From: Leptobrachium leishanense
Taxonomy: Eukaryota > Chordata > Amphibia > Anura > Megophryidae
Assembly: GCA_009667805.1 (NCBI GenBank)
Contig: CM019063.1
Span: 198,070,954 to 198,134,953, forward strand
Length of the DNA stretch: 64,000 nucleotides
Direction of reading: 5' to 3'
Below the pieces are notes generated by a model that worked only from the letters and a program-made list of their open reading frames with translations, was not told the origin of the DNA and made no database searches. Each line of letters opens with the position of its first letter. Position 1 is the stretch's first letter. The position numbers were made by a program, and so were the translations under genes. Positions 1-12,432 of the stretch are shown here, piece after piece.

Positions 1-39
1 TGCTGGTGCGCGCGGGTCCGAGTCTGAGGTTTGTGAGTG

Positions 40-1150
40 ACTCTGGGGGTCCTCCTGTCTGTGCCTGTGTATATAATTCTGGGCGGTCCTCCTGTCTGTG
101 CCTGTGTATATAATTCTGGGGGGGTCCTCCTGTCTGTGCCTGTGTATATAATTCTGGGGGGGTCCTCCTGTCTGTGCCTGTGTATATAATTCTGGGGGGT
201 CCTCCTGTCTGTGCCTGTGTATATAATTCTGGGGGGTCCTCCTGTCTGTGCCTGTGTATATAATTCTGGGGGTCCTCCTGTCTGTGCCTGTGTATATAAT
301 TCTGGGGGGGTCCTCCTGTCTGTGCCTGTGTATATAATTCTGGGGGGTCCTCCTGTCTGTGCCTGTGTATATAATTCTGGGGGGGTCCTCCTGTCTGTGC
401 CTGTGTATATAATTCGGGGGGGGGGTCCTCCTGTCCGTGCCTGTGTATATAATTTGGGGGGTTCCTCCTGTCTGCGCCTGTGTATATAATTCTGGGGAGT
501 CCTCTTGTCTGTGCCTGTGTATATAATTCTGGGGGGTCTCCTCCTGTCTGTGCCTGTGTATCTAATTCTGGGGGGGTCCTCCTGTCTGTGCCTGTGTATA
601 TAATTCGGGGGGTGGGGGTCCTCCTGTCTGTGCATATAATTCTGGGGGGGTCCTCCTGTCTGTGCCTGTGTATATAACTCTGGGGGGTCCTCCTGTGCCT
701 GTGTATATAATTCGGGGAGGTCCTCCTGTTCCTGTGTATAGAATTCTGGGGGTCCTCCTGTGCCTGTATATAGAATTCTGGGGGTCCTCCTGTGCCTTTA
801 TATAGAATTCTGGGGGTCCAGTGCCTGTATATAAAATTCTGGGGGTCCAGTGTCTGTATATAGAATTCTGGGGGTCCTCCTGCGCATATAATTCTGGGGG
901 TCCTGTGCATACAATTCTGGTGGTCCTATGTCTGTATATATAATTCTGGGGGTTCTGTGCATAGAATTCTGGTGGTCCTGTGTCTGTATATATAATTCTG
1001 GGGGTCCTGTGCATATAATTATGGTGGTCCTGTGTCTGTATATATAATTCTGGGTGTCTTCCTGTGCTTGTATATATAATTCGGGGGTCTTCCTGTGCCT
1101 GTGCATATAATGCTGGGTGTCCAGTGCCTGTGCATATAATTCTGGGGGTC
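40..1150. repeat. 37-38 bp minisatellite
   Basis: The unit is GGTCCTCCTGTCTGTGCCTG followed by TGTATATAATTCTGGGG, with a variable G run that sets unit length. Copies are nearly identical to about 700, then become shorter and more divergent (CCTGTGCATATAATTCTGG forms) up to about 1150. ORFs across it on both strands are artefacts of the repeat. Confidence 0.97.
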
Positions 1151-2924
1151 CTATATTTTGTCCCGGTCCAGGCCTGCTTATAACCAGAGTGGATGTTTAT
1201 GTAATGGGAGGGGGGGGAATTTCTGCCCCGGGCACCCATAACTCTGGTTACGCCACTGCTGGAGGAGATAAGTGCTGTGGCTGCAATCTACTTTTTTCCC
1301 CTTCGATCTATTGTGAAGGTTGCTGACAGAAAACATGTGATGGGAAAAAAATGACAATCCTATAACATACTTGAAAACAAGAGAAATCTCAATGTATCCT
1401 TCCTGGTAAAATCCTTTATAAATAAATAAATAAAATAAATAAATAACATGGCTTATACTCCATTTCATTGTGATAAAGCTGTGGAAAAGACCTTTACACA
1501 TTGATAGGGTTGTTACATTTTGACACTGACACTACTTTGACAGCTTGATGGTGTCAGGGAGATTCCTAGAGTAAATCAAAGCCAGAGCAACGCTGACAAA
1601 CCATGAAAAAAAAATTTGTAATTAAATGAGCACCGGTTCATCCGTAGCTTTTAAAGGATGCCATTTGGGTTATTTGCCAATTGGTGTACTGGTGGAAAAT
1701 TACAAGGGAAATGTGAATTCATAGAAAAAAAATATATAACTACATTACATCAGATTTCCACATCATGTATTAAGGCTCAGCTTCTCCACCAGTTCAATGC
1801 ACTATATATATCCCGATATTAGATATTTAATTTCCTTTTTTGTGCTCTTTTTAAAAGTATGAATTCTCCTTGGCAACAATATGTTTCCATTATCGATCTA
1901 TACCGTATTCTTGAGACCTACTGGCAGACTTCGCTCCATCGTCTGTTGCTGAGAACACGGAGACATCTGGCTTATTAAATTCAGCACAGTAAATGAAATA
2001 ATCTAATTACAGAAGGAAAGAAAATATTTTCTGGCAGATGTGGAGTGCACAAAAATGAATTATGAGATACATCTGATCGCGCCTCTTAGGCCAGTAATGG
2101 GATATATTTGAAGCAATATATCAGAGTGGAAGCTTATCAGAGTTAGACAACTAAAAATAGGCAACTATGTGAGCTTAAAGGTTTAAATGTTGGAAAAAAA
2201 CAAGTAAATAAATAGAATAACAGTACACCGGTGCAAACGTAAAGGATAAAAAAAATGGATAAATCGTTTTACACTGCTGGAAACTCTTTAAGCTCATCTA
2301 GTGATTTTAGGTACATATAAGCTACAGGGCATATCTTAAATTTTGTTAACATTGAGCACCTGGTTAAATTATCTGAACTGATCTTGTCGAAGGAGTTTGA
2401 AACTGGGCCTTTCACATAGTGCAGTTACGGTATGCAGAGCTAAAGCTATTGTTTGTGGTGCAAGGTAAAAGTCGGGGTCCACATTTTTTGGTATCTTATA
2501 TGAAAACCACCACCTTCTGGCCATGGACAAAAATACCACTATAAAAGTGCCACACACACACATTTTCCCTGGCAGATTCTAAATATATCAATATTATATG
2601 TATACGTCATGTCCTGTCAGAATGTTGTAACAAAAAATTTAAATTTCCATTCAGATTTCAATCATTTATAGCGTGTAAAATTTGTTTTTTTCCCACATTT
2701 TATCATCCAAACCATTGTGATTATATATTCTATGGGGCACTCTTGCTAAACAAAAATAGAAATGGAACCTGTTACTGTATTTTTCTGAGAAAATATGCGA
2801 TTTTAACTAAAACTAAAAAAAATACTTTTTCATCATGGGAAATGAGAAGGTGAGTTAGTGCAGCATCATTGTTCACATTATAATTGAAAAGTTAATAGTG
2901 CTGCATTAGTAAAAATAAATAAAT
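1151..2924. other. Non-coding, no gene seen (contains LINE tail at 1362-1444)
   Basis: AT-rich sequence with no ORF or RNA I can support. At 1362-1444 it holds a short copy of the window's common LINE/SINE 3' tail (ACATACTTGAAAAC, GTATCCTTCCTGGTAAAATC, then AAATAAATAAATA). The rest is unassigned. Confidence 0.6.
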
Positions 2925-3525
2925 AAATCTTTTATATTAACATATAACCTGGTCATGTTTGGTATCATTGGAAAGTGATCTTCTGGGACCCCCGTATCTC
3001 TAACATAGGGAATCCCCTCCCAGGTATGAGGGGATTCTCTTTCTGACATCATCGAGCCCATGGGCAACAATGTCAGTGGATGAGGGAAGGGCCAGGAGGC
3101 AGGGCTGACATCCAAGATGTCAGCCCCACCGGAAGAAGGACGTGATCCGACATGGATTGGCACCGGATCGCGGCACTGGCATGTAAGGAGTTAAGAGGGG
3201 CATCGCTGGAAAGGTCAGACTGACCTTTCCAGTGATGCCTCTTTTGTCCTCTTACCCCTTACCGATGGGGAGATAGAGAGGTGCAAAGGATACCCCTCTC
3301 CCCTTCAGGCGCTATATCGGGAGTGGGGTGTGCCTGAAACTGATGTCAAGTGTGCTGGCTGGGTTATAAAAGTGATGATGTCAGACCACCATGGGACCCT
3401 GGCTGGAAAGGTGAGTATAGGGAGTCCTTCGCTGTGGAGACCCGACGAGGTGTAGGAGCATCTTCTGCCACAGCGGTGACACACCAGGATGTTTCCCACC
3501 CGGTCTGCAGCGAAAGGGTTAAAGG
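2925..3525. repeat. Dispersed repeat (GGTCATGTTTGGTATCATTG family)
   Basis: It begins with the GGTCATGTTTGGTATCATTG motif and includes a strong hairpin at 3196-3244 (AGGGGCATCGCTGGAAAGGT and its complement). Related segments occur at 11430, 23098, 38921, 54340-54720 and 55260-56350, so this is an interspersed family. No coding capacity is seen and the class is unknown; it is probably a non-autonomous DNA element. Confidence 0.6.
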
Positions 3526-3835
3526 GCCACTGCCACCAAAAATGAAATGTTCTTATTTTGTTTATTTTATGTTGCTGATATTTTACAGGTGCTTTTGTTT
3601 TTCTCTTGTATGTTTAGTTAAGAAAATATGTTACTCTATATGTGTCAATGGACACATCCATTGTGTGATCTTTTGGGTTGGAAACTGCCCCCCCATAGTA
3701 TATTTAAATCATTTGCTCCTTACTGTATGGTATTGAGCATAGAATGGAGTGAATGGTTCAGTCACCAACTCACATCATTGTATTGTGTGGGATGTATTCA
3801 AAGGACATCACAATTTTCCATTTGCAGCTCGCCTT
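3520..3835 (+). repeat. TTAAAGGGCCACT interspersed repeat, copy 1
   Basis: It starts TTAAAGGGCCACTGCCACCA and continues through TTGTGTGGGATGTATTCAAA. A second copy is at 52494-53045. The TTAAAGGG start resembles the T2-type MITE ends of Xenopus, but the right end is not defined, so this is a tentative assignment. Confidence 0.5.
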
Positions 3836-4289
3836 TAACCTCTGTATTATTACCAAGCGCTTTCTCAGCATTTCAAGTCATAATACTTTGCAGCCACAAG
3901 ATGGCAACACCAGGAGAGTTAAGTGCCATTGTATTATCAGCCCCGGAAGTCCAATAGGACTCCATGGAGAAAGACCCAAGCTTGCTTCCTCATCCCTACT
4001 CCTAACCTCCATCCTGCTTCAGACATCAGGTGTCAAGAGTCATACAAACTCAATCCAGCAACTATTACAATTTCAAGCCCACCTTTTACATTTTCTTCTT
4101 TCAATGAGTTATCCTTTTTCAGGAAGTTTATATAGTGCATCAAAAAAAAAACCAGTTGAAATTACTCTAGGTCTATTCCTGATTAGCCGATATAAAACAT
4201 AAGCACACTCCTTCAAAACTCTATGAAAAACTCTATGAATACTTTGTGATTTTATCAGTTGATATGAACCACATCCAACCTGTTGTGTG

Positions 4290-4790
4290 CACACTGGTAT
4301 AGTAAAAACAGTCCACATGACTGACCAGTCTGAAAGTGAAGAATCAGAAGATTTCTTTAAAATTCTGACACTCATGTTCAAAGCCCTCAATAACTCAACT
4401 TCTCCTTACATGTCTTTCCTGCTCAACGAGTTCACACCTTCTAAATCCCTCTGTCTGCAGGCAACCTCCGCCTGTACTCTGTTGCCCCTCGCATTGCTAA
4501 CTCACACTTTCAGGTCCTTAAAATGGACACCAGTCCTTTGGAATAACCGACCTCGCCCTATCAAACATTTCCCTAGCCTCCAGTCCTTAAAATAATCCAT
4601 CAAAACCCAATACTCACCCCTACTCCTCTAGCCTGTAAGCTTATGGGATCAGGGGCCCTCTATATCCCTTGTCTCTGGTTACCAAGCTTTTTTGTGAATT
4701 TGTTAGATGATACCTCAATTATTATTGTATAGCCCTGCGGAAACTGTTGGTGCTATATACATGATGATAATAATTATAATATTATCTTTC
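4290..4790 (+). repeat. Degenerate LINE C-terminal fragment with 3' tail
   Basis: The translation contains LMFKALNNSTSPYMSFLLNE and LWNNRPRPIK, matching the FKxLLLTYKALN...LWNSLP pattern after the reverse transcriptase domain of L2/CR1-like LINEs. It is followed by a GTAAGCTTATGGGATCAGG tail and a GGTGCTATATACATGATGAT end, typical of such 3' UTRs. Stops break the frame. Confidence 0.6.
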
Positions 4791-4799
4791 CTTAACCTC

Positions 4800-6625
4800 A
4801 AAAGGCTGGACGACTCACTGAGTGACAGCTATCTGGGTGGTGGGGAGTACATTTTAATACATGGAATGGTTATGGAGGCTAGAGGGCTCCTCTAAAGTGT
4901 GGGTGGTGGTGTAAATGTGAGTTAACAAGTGGGAAGAGAAGCAGAAATCCTGATGAGTTCCTCTTTTTCTTTTAGCTCGATCCTTGGGAAAGGGGTATGA
5001 GGACGGAGCACACAACAGGAGCTTTAGGCTGGCCACAAAACAATTTAAGCAAAAAGGACATGTTTCTTTGTGTAACGGTTCACATGTGTGCTACAATTTT
5101 AGCCCCGATAGGTTGTTTTTGTGGCAATTTTACGGACTTACTTTCATAGAAACACATTTGGCTCCAACTGTAGTTAAGGTTACCACTTTGATGTATTTAT
5201 TGTGTCTATTCAGTTGGAAAAAGATGGGGGAGATGGCAAGGGAGTAGGAGGATTAGGTAGACAGCGTATGAGATGATGGAACAGTAGATTTTTAGACAAT
5301 TTGAATTTTAATGTTTTTGCCAGATAGAATAGGCTGCTGGTTGGATTTCAGTAGGTTAATAGCTGGTCTTCTCATTGCCGTGAAGAGTTTTGAGAGGATA
5401 AATAACTGCATCTTGCTGGTGCAGTTATATGTTTAGTTAGTCTCCAACCTATACTCTATACCCCTTGATGTCTTTGTAGTCCCACCTTCTACTTCCTCCA
5501 ATTTATCGCCCTGTACGCCTACTTCCCTTCGCCCACTCCCCTCCGCCTTCCTAGATTTTGCTCTGTAGTAGGAGTATGTCTTTTTGGAAAGCAATCTCTT
5601 ATTTCATGTATGGGGTTATAGTCTGGATAACCTGTAATAGGGAGCTGCTGTAACATATATGCCTGATTCCTTCACGCAGACACTGCTGGTATTTGGAATA
5701 GCTGGGAATTTAGCAGGACCGACACAGAAAAGACAAAGTTAAGAACATTCTGGAGTCAGAAACCAGAGAGGGTAATCAGACAGGTCAGGTTTCGGTACAT
5801 GGGGTTAAACAAATATATAATACGGCCAATAGAATGGTCAGTAAACGGAGCCAAGGTCAAAACACGGTAAAACAGGAAAAGCAAGGGTAATAACCAGAAA
5901 AGTAGTCAAAGCAGAGCCAGGGTCAATACACAGGTATACAATACTAATACTGAACAAGAACAATATCTGGATAGGAACCACGACAAGGCAATGAGGCAGA
6001 TGAACATCCCGGCTTTTGAATCAGACATGTGTCCATCATCAAGCCGCGCCCACTGCTGCGCCATCAGCCGGTGTCAGCGAGAGCTGGCGGCATTTCCAAT
6101 CAGTCAGCCAGCGAGCAGTGAGGACGGCGCTGTCGGTCGCTGGGACCCAGGGGTGACAGCTACTAATGAAAAAATTTGGAACGAGTCATTAACCATTAGC
6201 AGCTCTCTATTAAAGGCTCTGTTATGAGTGATATTCTTTATCAGTGGCTTGACTCGTAATAATCGGGCGCTGCTAACACGTACCAGCAGCTTCACCATGT
6301 GCTGCCATGTGTAGCGCATCCTGGAGTCCATAGTACTCCATTGAGACCAGAGAGGAACATCCATGTGACAGAGTGTACAACATCTTGCAGGGCCAGCAGA
6401 AGGACACTGGTTTTCATAGGGTCCTTCTTTTTGCAGTGAAAGGAGGCACTGGATTTTTTGCTGTTATTAAATTTGCAATTCCCTTCTAGGAGTCTGTATA
6501 ATTCCATTAATAAAGTGAAAACTTAATGTGTACACCATCTGGCAATTACCTATGGTCATTTAACAGGAGGGCGCATATATTAGCTCTCAGTAATTTAAAA
6601 TCTGACAGTCTTTATCTCTCAAACA
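4800..6625. other. Non-coding, no gene seen
   Basis: Unique-looking or strongly decayed sequence. Short ORFs here have no recognisable family motifs. No RNA gene or clear transposon end was seen. Confidence 0.5.
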
Positions 6626-6628
6626 AAA

Positions 6629-6858
6629 GCATCAGGTGCTGCACTTCTGACGTGTTTTATTGTATTCTTTGGATCCTCGCGTTTATTTCACATGAGAGAC
6701 ATTAACTACTATACAGCCACATCACCACATGCATCCTTTGGAGACTTGATTTATGTGGCTGTATAGTAGTTAATGTCTCTCATGTGAAATAAACAGACGA
6801 GATCCAAAGAATACAATAAACACAATACAATAAAACAAGTCAAAAGTGCAGCACCTGA
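6629..6858. repeat. 230-bp imperfect palindrome
   Basis: The left arm (CAGGTGCTGCACTTCTGAC, then TACTATACAGCCACAT) is repeated inverted at the right (ATGTGGCTGTATAGTA, ending GCAGCACCTG). Arms are about 100 bp around a short centre near 6735. It is probably a foldback-type MITE; no target duplication was identified. Confidence 0.8.
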
Positions 6859-6859
6859 G

Positions 6860-8519
6860 ACACAGCATCTGCAGATTGTGGTCACTCAGTATCTGGCACA
6901 CATCTACACGTACGTCACATTCTTGATGACTGTTTATAGGAATAGTTTACGTTTCTGTGTGTTGTAGTATAGTAATTATATTTCCCATTAACAGCTGTAT
7001 TTTAGTTTCTAGTGTTTGTTTCAATGTTGTAGCAGCTATTTTCTCCTGGTTGGGTTTCACTATAATGCGCTTATATGGCATGACAGTCCAAGCATAAGAC
7101 ACTTTGTTAGAAGTTATAGTTACAGGCATTTATACAGTGCCAGTAAAGATGTGTGTTTCGTTTCAAATCAAAATTTGGACAAAATTTTCCCAATTTGTAT
7201 TTCAGAAGTGCTTCCGAAATACGAACCATTCCCGTCTGACACAGTCCGAAAACGGGGCAAAAACTAATCAATTTGGACTGAAACGAAAACATCAATTCGA
7301 TATACTGTTTCACGGAAACTTGGCACCGTGTCCCTGTCCATTGGCCGTGGTGCTGAATCTGATGTATTCAGCACCACAGACCATGGACAGCGACATAAGG
7401 TGCGATTCAGTGGCAGTGAAATTCCCCATGGAGAAGTAATGGTTAATCTATTCAGTGAACACCGAACAGCACCAAAATACCCTGATTTTCAGTGTTTCGT
7501 TCAACAGCTTTAAACAGATGAATCCCATAGGATTCAAGGTAAAAAATATTCCCCGTTTTTATGAAATATTTATACAACCATTTATTCTCTTCATTTGCAG
7601 CAAAAAGTCTATTTATTTTTTAGGATTTTTTAGGTATTTTTCAGGTGAAAGTTTTGGATCCCTAATTTATTTTAAATCGAGGCTTTTTTGCTTTGTCGAA
7701 TGCAGCAGTTTTTTTCTTTCCTTCAGTCTGGCTGCATCGGCAGGGGCTGTCTATGGTGCTGAAATCTATTAAGTACCAAGGGCAGCAGCTATTCTTGGTG
7801 CTGAAACCTATTCAGCACCATGGATAGCAGCTCCACAGGGAGCTCTGGAGCACTGCGGGGCTGCTGTCCTTGGTTTCAGCACCATGGATAGCAGCTCTGC
7901 GGAGCTCCGGAGGCCCACGGAGCTGCTATTCATGGTGCTGGAAACCTATGCAGTACCAAAGACAGAAGCCTCGTGGTGCTCCGGAGCTCCATGGAGCTGC
8001 TATTCATGGTGCTGAATAGGTTTCAGCACCAAAGACAGGGGGATTAGGTATCTTTCACATGTAATTCTTTCATCCGAAATAACTAATAAAACCGAATTGA
8101 TCTGAAAAATTAACAATTAAAAACAAAATAACGAATCCAAAAATAAACAAATTTTTTCGTTGTGCACATGTCTAAGCGCCAGCATATTTTGTAGTAGAAT
8201 GTCTGCTACCGCTGATCATGTATTCATTATCACAGTAGTAAATTGGTAAAGCATCAACAAAGATAACAAAGCACAGATAAATGCCTACTTTTTCTTGGAG
8301 AGTCATTAAAGATAAGTGGTTCTTTTCAGTCTCTAGCAGCAATGAGCAGCTAGGCTGCTTACAAGTAAAAACAATAAATTCAAAAGGAAAGGTTTTCTTA
8401 CTTTCCAGTTGTCAGGGTCACAATCTTCCTCTGTTAGTCCCAGCCACATACTGACACCCACAGGAAGAACCTCAAACACTATAAAGGGCTGGGCAGTATA
8501 ATTCGCAAGCAGCTGGGAA
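6860..8519. other. Non-coding decayed repeats
   Basis: It contains a dispersed segment near 7400-7510 (CCATGGAGAAGTAATGGTTA) related to sequence at 26210 and 56400 (minus). At 7740-8040 the sequence GGTGCTGAA...TTCAGCACCA and CCATGGATAGCAGCTC recurs several times, forming small inverted repeats. No gene is supported. Confidence 0.45.
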
Positions 8520-9036
8520 TACTTAAACCTGTAGGAAGTGGAAAAGTGATTTTTCCATCCGCCTCGTTATTTACTGGTGGTTTATTACTCTGCCCCTAGT
8601 TACCACGGCACTATATATGGCCTTAAGAGGTCCCAGATTCGTCCTCTGCAGTCTGCTGTGAATGCCTGTGCCAGGCTCATCCGCCTCACATCCCGCATCT
8701 CTAGCACCTCGTCCCTTTGTCAATCTCTCCACTGGCTCCCTTTTTCCCTTAGAATACAATTCAAAATACTGGTGCTCACGTACAAAGCTCTCCATAACCG
8801 CACCCCTCTCTACATCTCCTCCCTTATTAGCAAGTGCATCCTGTCCCGACCACTTTGCTCTGCCAATCATCTGACGCAATCATCTCCTCAAACCTGCACC
8901 CCTAACTCTCGCCTTCAGGACTTCTCCCGAGCTGCCCCCTTTCTATGGAACTCCCTTCCCTGTAACATTAGACTCTCCCCATCTCTCCAGTCCTTCAAGA
9001 AGTCTCTGAAAACACATTACTTTAGAGAAGCCTATC
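8520..9036 (+). repeat. LINE ORF C-terminal fragment, left part
   Basis: The translation contains LHWLPFSLRIQFKILVLTYK, ALHNRTPLYISSLIS, APFLWNSLPCNIRLSPSLQ and FKKSLKTHYFREAYP, the usual C-terminal segment of L2/CR1-like LINE polyproteins (HWLPxxxRIxFKxLxLTYKAL...PxLWNSLP...FKxxLKTxxF). The endonuclease and RT domains are absent. The fragment is cut at 9036 by a hAT insertion and resumes at 11632. Confidence 0.85.
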
Positions 9037-9184
9037 CAGTGGCGAGTCTAGGAACAATATATAGGGGGGGGCACCTAAGATACCACAGTCAAAATTGGGG
9101 GGGGGCGCTAATAATTTTCGCCACAAAATCGTACCACTGAAAAAACCTAAATAAGTATATATAAATAATATTCCATAATCCCAG

Positions 9185-10585
9185 AGTAATGTGATGCAAT
9201 TATACCTTTTTGTTTTACTAACCTGGTACAGAAATTCTGTATTTTATTCGCTGCAATTCTGAGGTTTTTGCCGACGTCTGATAACTGATTCAGCGACTGC
9301 AGTTTTTGCAGATTACGGTGACCATTCGCTAAATAGAGAATTCACCATATTTTCGGTGAAATTGATTCCCCGAAATATGAAAAAAAGCAAAGGATCTAAT
9401 GATGAATAGACCCTTTAGTTTCTAACTTTCTTGATAACCCCTAAAGTGCCATAAAACCAGGGAAATAAAATAAAAATAATGAACAGTGTGGCATGTAACA
9501 AAGGAAAAAAGTGTCATCTGCGCTCGTTTCCAATTATTCCATGTGCAACAAAACACTGAGGTTTTAGTTTGTTTCAATGGCCATTGTAACGTAAGCTCAC
9601 TCGCCCCTTCAAGGCACCTCTTTATAGAGTGAGTACCTAACCAATGTAACCAAAAGGCCGCTCTACTGAGCAGCTCCAAGCCCCTCCTGCTGCTTTTCAG
9701 CAAAGGAGAGGCAGAGAAATGGTGGGTTTTATTTATACACGCACCAAACACTTCCCATTTGGGATTAAAAACAAAAACATGGAAAGAGGAATAGCAGCAA
9801 AACGACGAACTGGAGTTACAAGCATAATATACATACAGAAAAAATGGCGTCGCGCCCATACTCACCGGAGCGGCTGCAACAACCAGGAGTAACAGCCCAG
9901 TTAATGTATAAAACATAACAAAGAAAAAAAGTGTCATCTGCGCTCGTTTCTATGTATTCCATGTGCAACAAAACACTTAGGTTTTTGTTTGTTTCAATGG
10001 CCATTGCAACGTAAGCTCACTTGCCACTTCAAGGCACCTCTTTATAGAGTGAGTACCTAACCAATGTAACCAAAAAGCCGCTCTACTGAGCAGCTCCAAG
10101 CCCCTCCTGCTGTTTTTCAGCTAAGGAGAGGCAGAGATATGGTGGGTTTTATTTATACACGCACCAAACACTTCCTATTTGGGGTTAAAAACAAAAACAT
10201 GGAAAGAGGAACAGCAGCAAAATGACGAACTTGAGTTACAAGCATAATATACATACAGAAATATATGTATACAGAATGTGATGCAATTATACCTTTTTGT
10301 TTTACTAACCTGGTACAGAAATTCTGTATTTTATTCGCTGCAATTCGGAGGTTTTTGCCGACGTCTGATAACTGATTCAGCGACTGCAGTTTTTGCAGAT
10401 TACGGTGACCATTCGCTAAATAGAGAATTCACCATATTTTCGGTGAAATTGATTCCCCGAAATGTGAAAAAAAGCAAAGGATCTAATGATGAATAGACCC
10501 TTTAGTTTCTAACTTTCTTGATAACCCCTAAAGTGCCATAAAACCAGGGAAATAAAATAAAAATAATAAACAGTGTGGCATGTAG
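9185..10585. repeat. Nested direct duplications (A-B-B'-A') inside the hAT element
   Basis: Segment A (about 9191-9492, GTGATGCAATTATACCTTTT onward) recurs at 10278-10585. Segment B (about 9500-9838, GTGTCATCTGCGCTCGTTTC onward) recurs at 9918-10258. All copies are in the same orientation, so the order is A, B, spacer, B', A'. Identity is high by eye, suggesting recent duplication. Confidence 0.85.
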
Positions 10586-11370
10586 CCTACCCAATAACCC
10601 CTAAAATGCCATTAATCAAGGGAAAAGATGAAATTAATAGAATGAGGCATGTAGCCTACCCATTTTTTTTTTGTGAAAGGATTTTACCAGGAAGGATACA
10701 TTGAGATTTCTCTTGTTTTCAAGTATGTCCTGGGTGGGGAGTATGTACCGTTAGGTGTCTTGCCAAGGACACTTACTGGAGAGGTTGCTCGCTGGGATCG
10801 AACCCATGACTCCACAGGCTCTCTCCAGAGCATTACCTCTACTCCATCCAGCCGGTACATTAACCCCTGAAATGCAATTATCATAGGAAAACATTTAATG
10901 AATAGACTGTGGGGCATGTAGCCTATCCATTAGCTCCTAAAATGGCAGTTATCAAAAGAAAACGTGAAATATATACACTGCGAGGCATGTACCCTGCCCA
11001 TTAACCCCTAAAATGCCATTAATCAAGGGAAAACATTAAATGAATAGATTGTGGGGCATGTACCCTGCCCATTAACCCCTAAAATGCCATTAATCAAGGG
11101 AAAACATTAAATGAATAGTGGGGCATGTAGTCCTACCCATTAACTCCTAAAATGCCATTAATCAAGGGAAAACATTAAATGAATAGATTGTGGGGCATGT
11201 AGTCTACCCATTAACTCCTAAAATGCCATTAATAAATGAAAAAATATAATGTATACTGCGAGAAATGAAGCCTGCCCATTAACTCTTAATATACAACTAA
11301 ACCAAGTCAAAAACAAAAGTAATACACAATGTAATATATAGTCTGACCATTAACCCTGTCACTGTTGAGC
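10585..11370. repeat. About 71-bp tandem array
   Basis: The unit reads CCATTAACCCCTAAAATGCC, ATTAATCAAGGGAAAACATT, AAATGAATAGATTGTGGGGC, ATGTAGCCTA. About ten copies occur, most regular at 10980-11240 and degenerate to the right. A SINE interrupts the array at 10675-10862. Confidence 0.85.
10675..10862 (-). mobile_element. tRNA-derived SINE (minus orientation)
   Basis: On the minus strand it reads GGCTGGATGGAGTAG (box A-like), then GGTTCGATCCC, a perfect Pol III box B, then CAACCTCTCCAGTAAGTGTC and CACCTAACGGTACATACT. The tail ACATACTTGAAAAC...GTATCCTTCCTGGTAAAATC is shared with the LINE at 46731-51435. Other copies lie at 19611 and 25897. Confidence 0.8.
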
Positions 11371-11631
11371 CGCAAAAAAGAATTGTTTCGTTTTTATTTT
11401 ATTATTTATGATTTTGTCTTTAAACTGAATATGGTATCATTGTAAAGGCCAGACTCTGCTCTGTCGAATGACACCTCGATCGCCCACGTGCGACGCATGC
11501 CCAGAGATAAATTGGTCCGAATATGTGGGGGATGCTGTATGCTGAATCCTGGTGGAGGGGGGGCACATGGGGGGGCAAGGAATAACATAGGAGTGGCAAT
11601 TGCCCCCCGGCCCCCCATAGAGACGCCTATG

Positions 11632-12175
11632 AGCCTATCATCTCAGTCCCTAGCCTCCCCACTGTTAATTTCGTACGCCATCTTCCCACACTACCCACTT
11701 CATGTTCTCTATTTACCCCACCTAGTGTCACCCCTCTCCTCTTAGATTGTTTGAAATGAAAAGTTTTTATTTTGCATGTAGGACATGTCCTCTTAGATTG
11801 TAAGCTCTCAATCACAGAGTGACCTCCATTCCTCCCCTCTGCTGCCCCAACCCGCCCTCCCAGAGCTGGTCCCTAATTTCAGGCATCCTTTCCAGCTGTC
11901 TCCACTTTTCTCCCTAATCACCCTTACTAAGTCCAAAAAAATCTGGTCCATTTCATGCAATCCCTCTGACCACCAGTTTCACCTTCCCTCTGCTCCCATT
12001 TGTTTCTGTTACCCTAGTCCCTTAGAGTGTAAGCTCATGGGATGTCTGCCTGAGCTTTTTGTTAAAAGTGATATATAACCTGGACAGTTATCTGATGTCC
12101 AGGGTTATTTCCTCATGTATCATGTAAGTCTGCTATGGAATTTGTTGGCGCTGTATAAGTACTTGTAACTGTAAC
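11632..12175 (+). repeat. LINE fragment, right part and 3' UTR
   Basis: It continues the LINE cut at 9036: AGCCTATC, then codons for SQSLASP in frame after YP. The 3' UTR carries CTCTTAGATTGTAAGCTC (11789) and ends in ATTTGTTGGCGCTGTATAAG (12139), the common L2-like tail. A duplicate GTAAGCTCATGGGATGTCTG at 12029 suggests more than one tail. Confidence 0.75.
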
Positions 12176-12290
12176 TTTGTATTTCTGTAACCACTCAATG
12201 TTCTTGAACCCAGGACATACTTGAAAACGAGAGAAATCTCAATGTATCCTTCCTGGTAAAATCCTTTATAAATAAATAATAAATAAGTAA
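12176..12290 (+). repeat. LINE 3' tail fragment
   Basis: It reads TTGTATTTCTGTAACCACTC, TTCTTGAACCCAGGACATAC, TTGAAAACGAGAGAAATCTC, GTATCCTTCCTGGTAAAATC, AAATAAATAATAAATAA. It equals the end of the LINE at 51262-51435, so it is a severely 5'-truncated copy. Confidence 0.8.
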
Positions 12291-12432
12291 GGTCCACTCT
12301 CCTACTGTTCTGTGCGTTTAACTTGTATGTATATTTGTTATTCTGTCTCACCTATTGTACAGAGCTACGGAACTTGGTAGCGCTTTATAAACACTTGTTA
12401 CTGTAACTATACAGACCAGTGCACATCCTTTT

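Larger units (their letters stand above)
9037..11631. mobile_element. hAT-type non-autonomous element, 2.6 kb, with 8-bp target duplication
   Basis: The left end is CAGTGGCGAGTCTAGG and the right end reads TAGAGACGCCTATG (complement CATAGGCGTCTCTA). Both flanks carry AGCCTATC (9029-9036 and 11632-11639), the 8-bp duplication expected of hAT. The insertion splits a LINE whose frame resumes beyond it. There is no transposase. Inside are two nested duplications, a SINE and a 71-bp tandem array, listed separately. Confidence 0.88.

Noticed and set aside
211..1239. ORFs rich in VYIILGG or YTGTGPP on both strands
   Set aside because: Products of the 37-38 bp minisatellite reading through; low complexity and both strands open.
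8577..9140. 187-codon ORF as a host gene
   Set aside because: HWLP...FKILVLTYKAL...LWNSLP is the C-terminal part of a LINE polyprotein, and it is broken by a hAT insertion.
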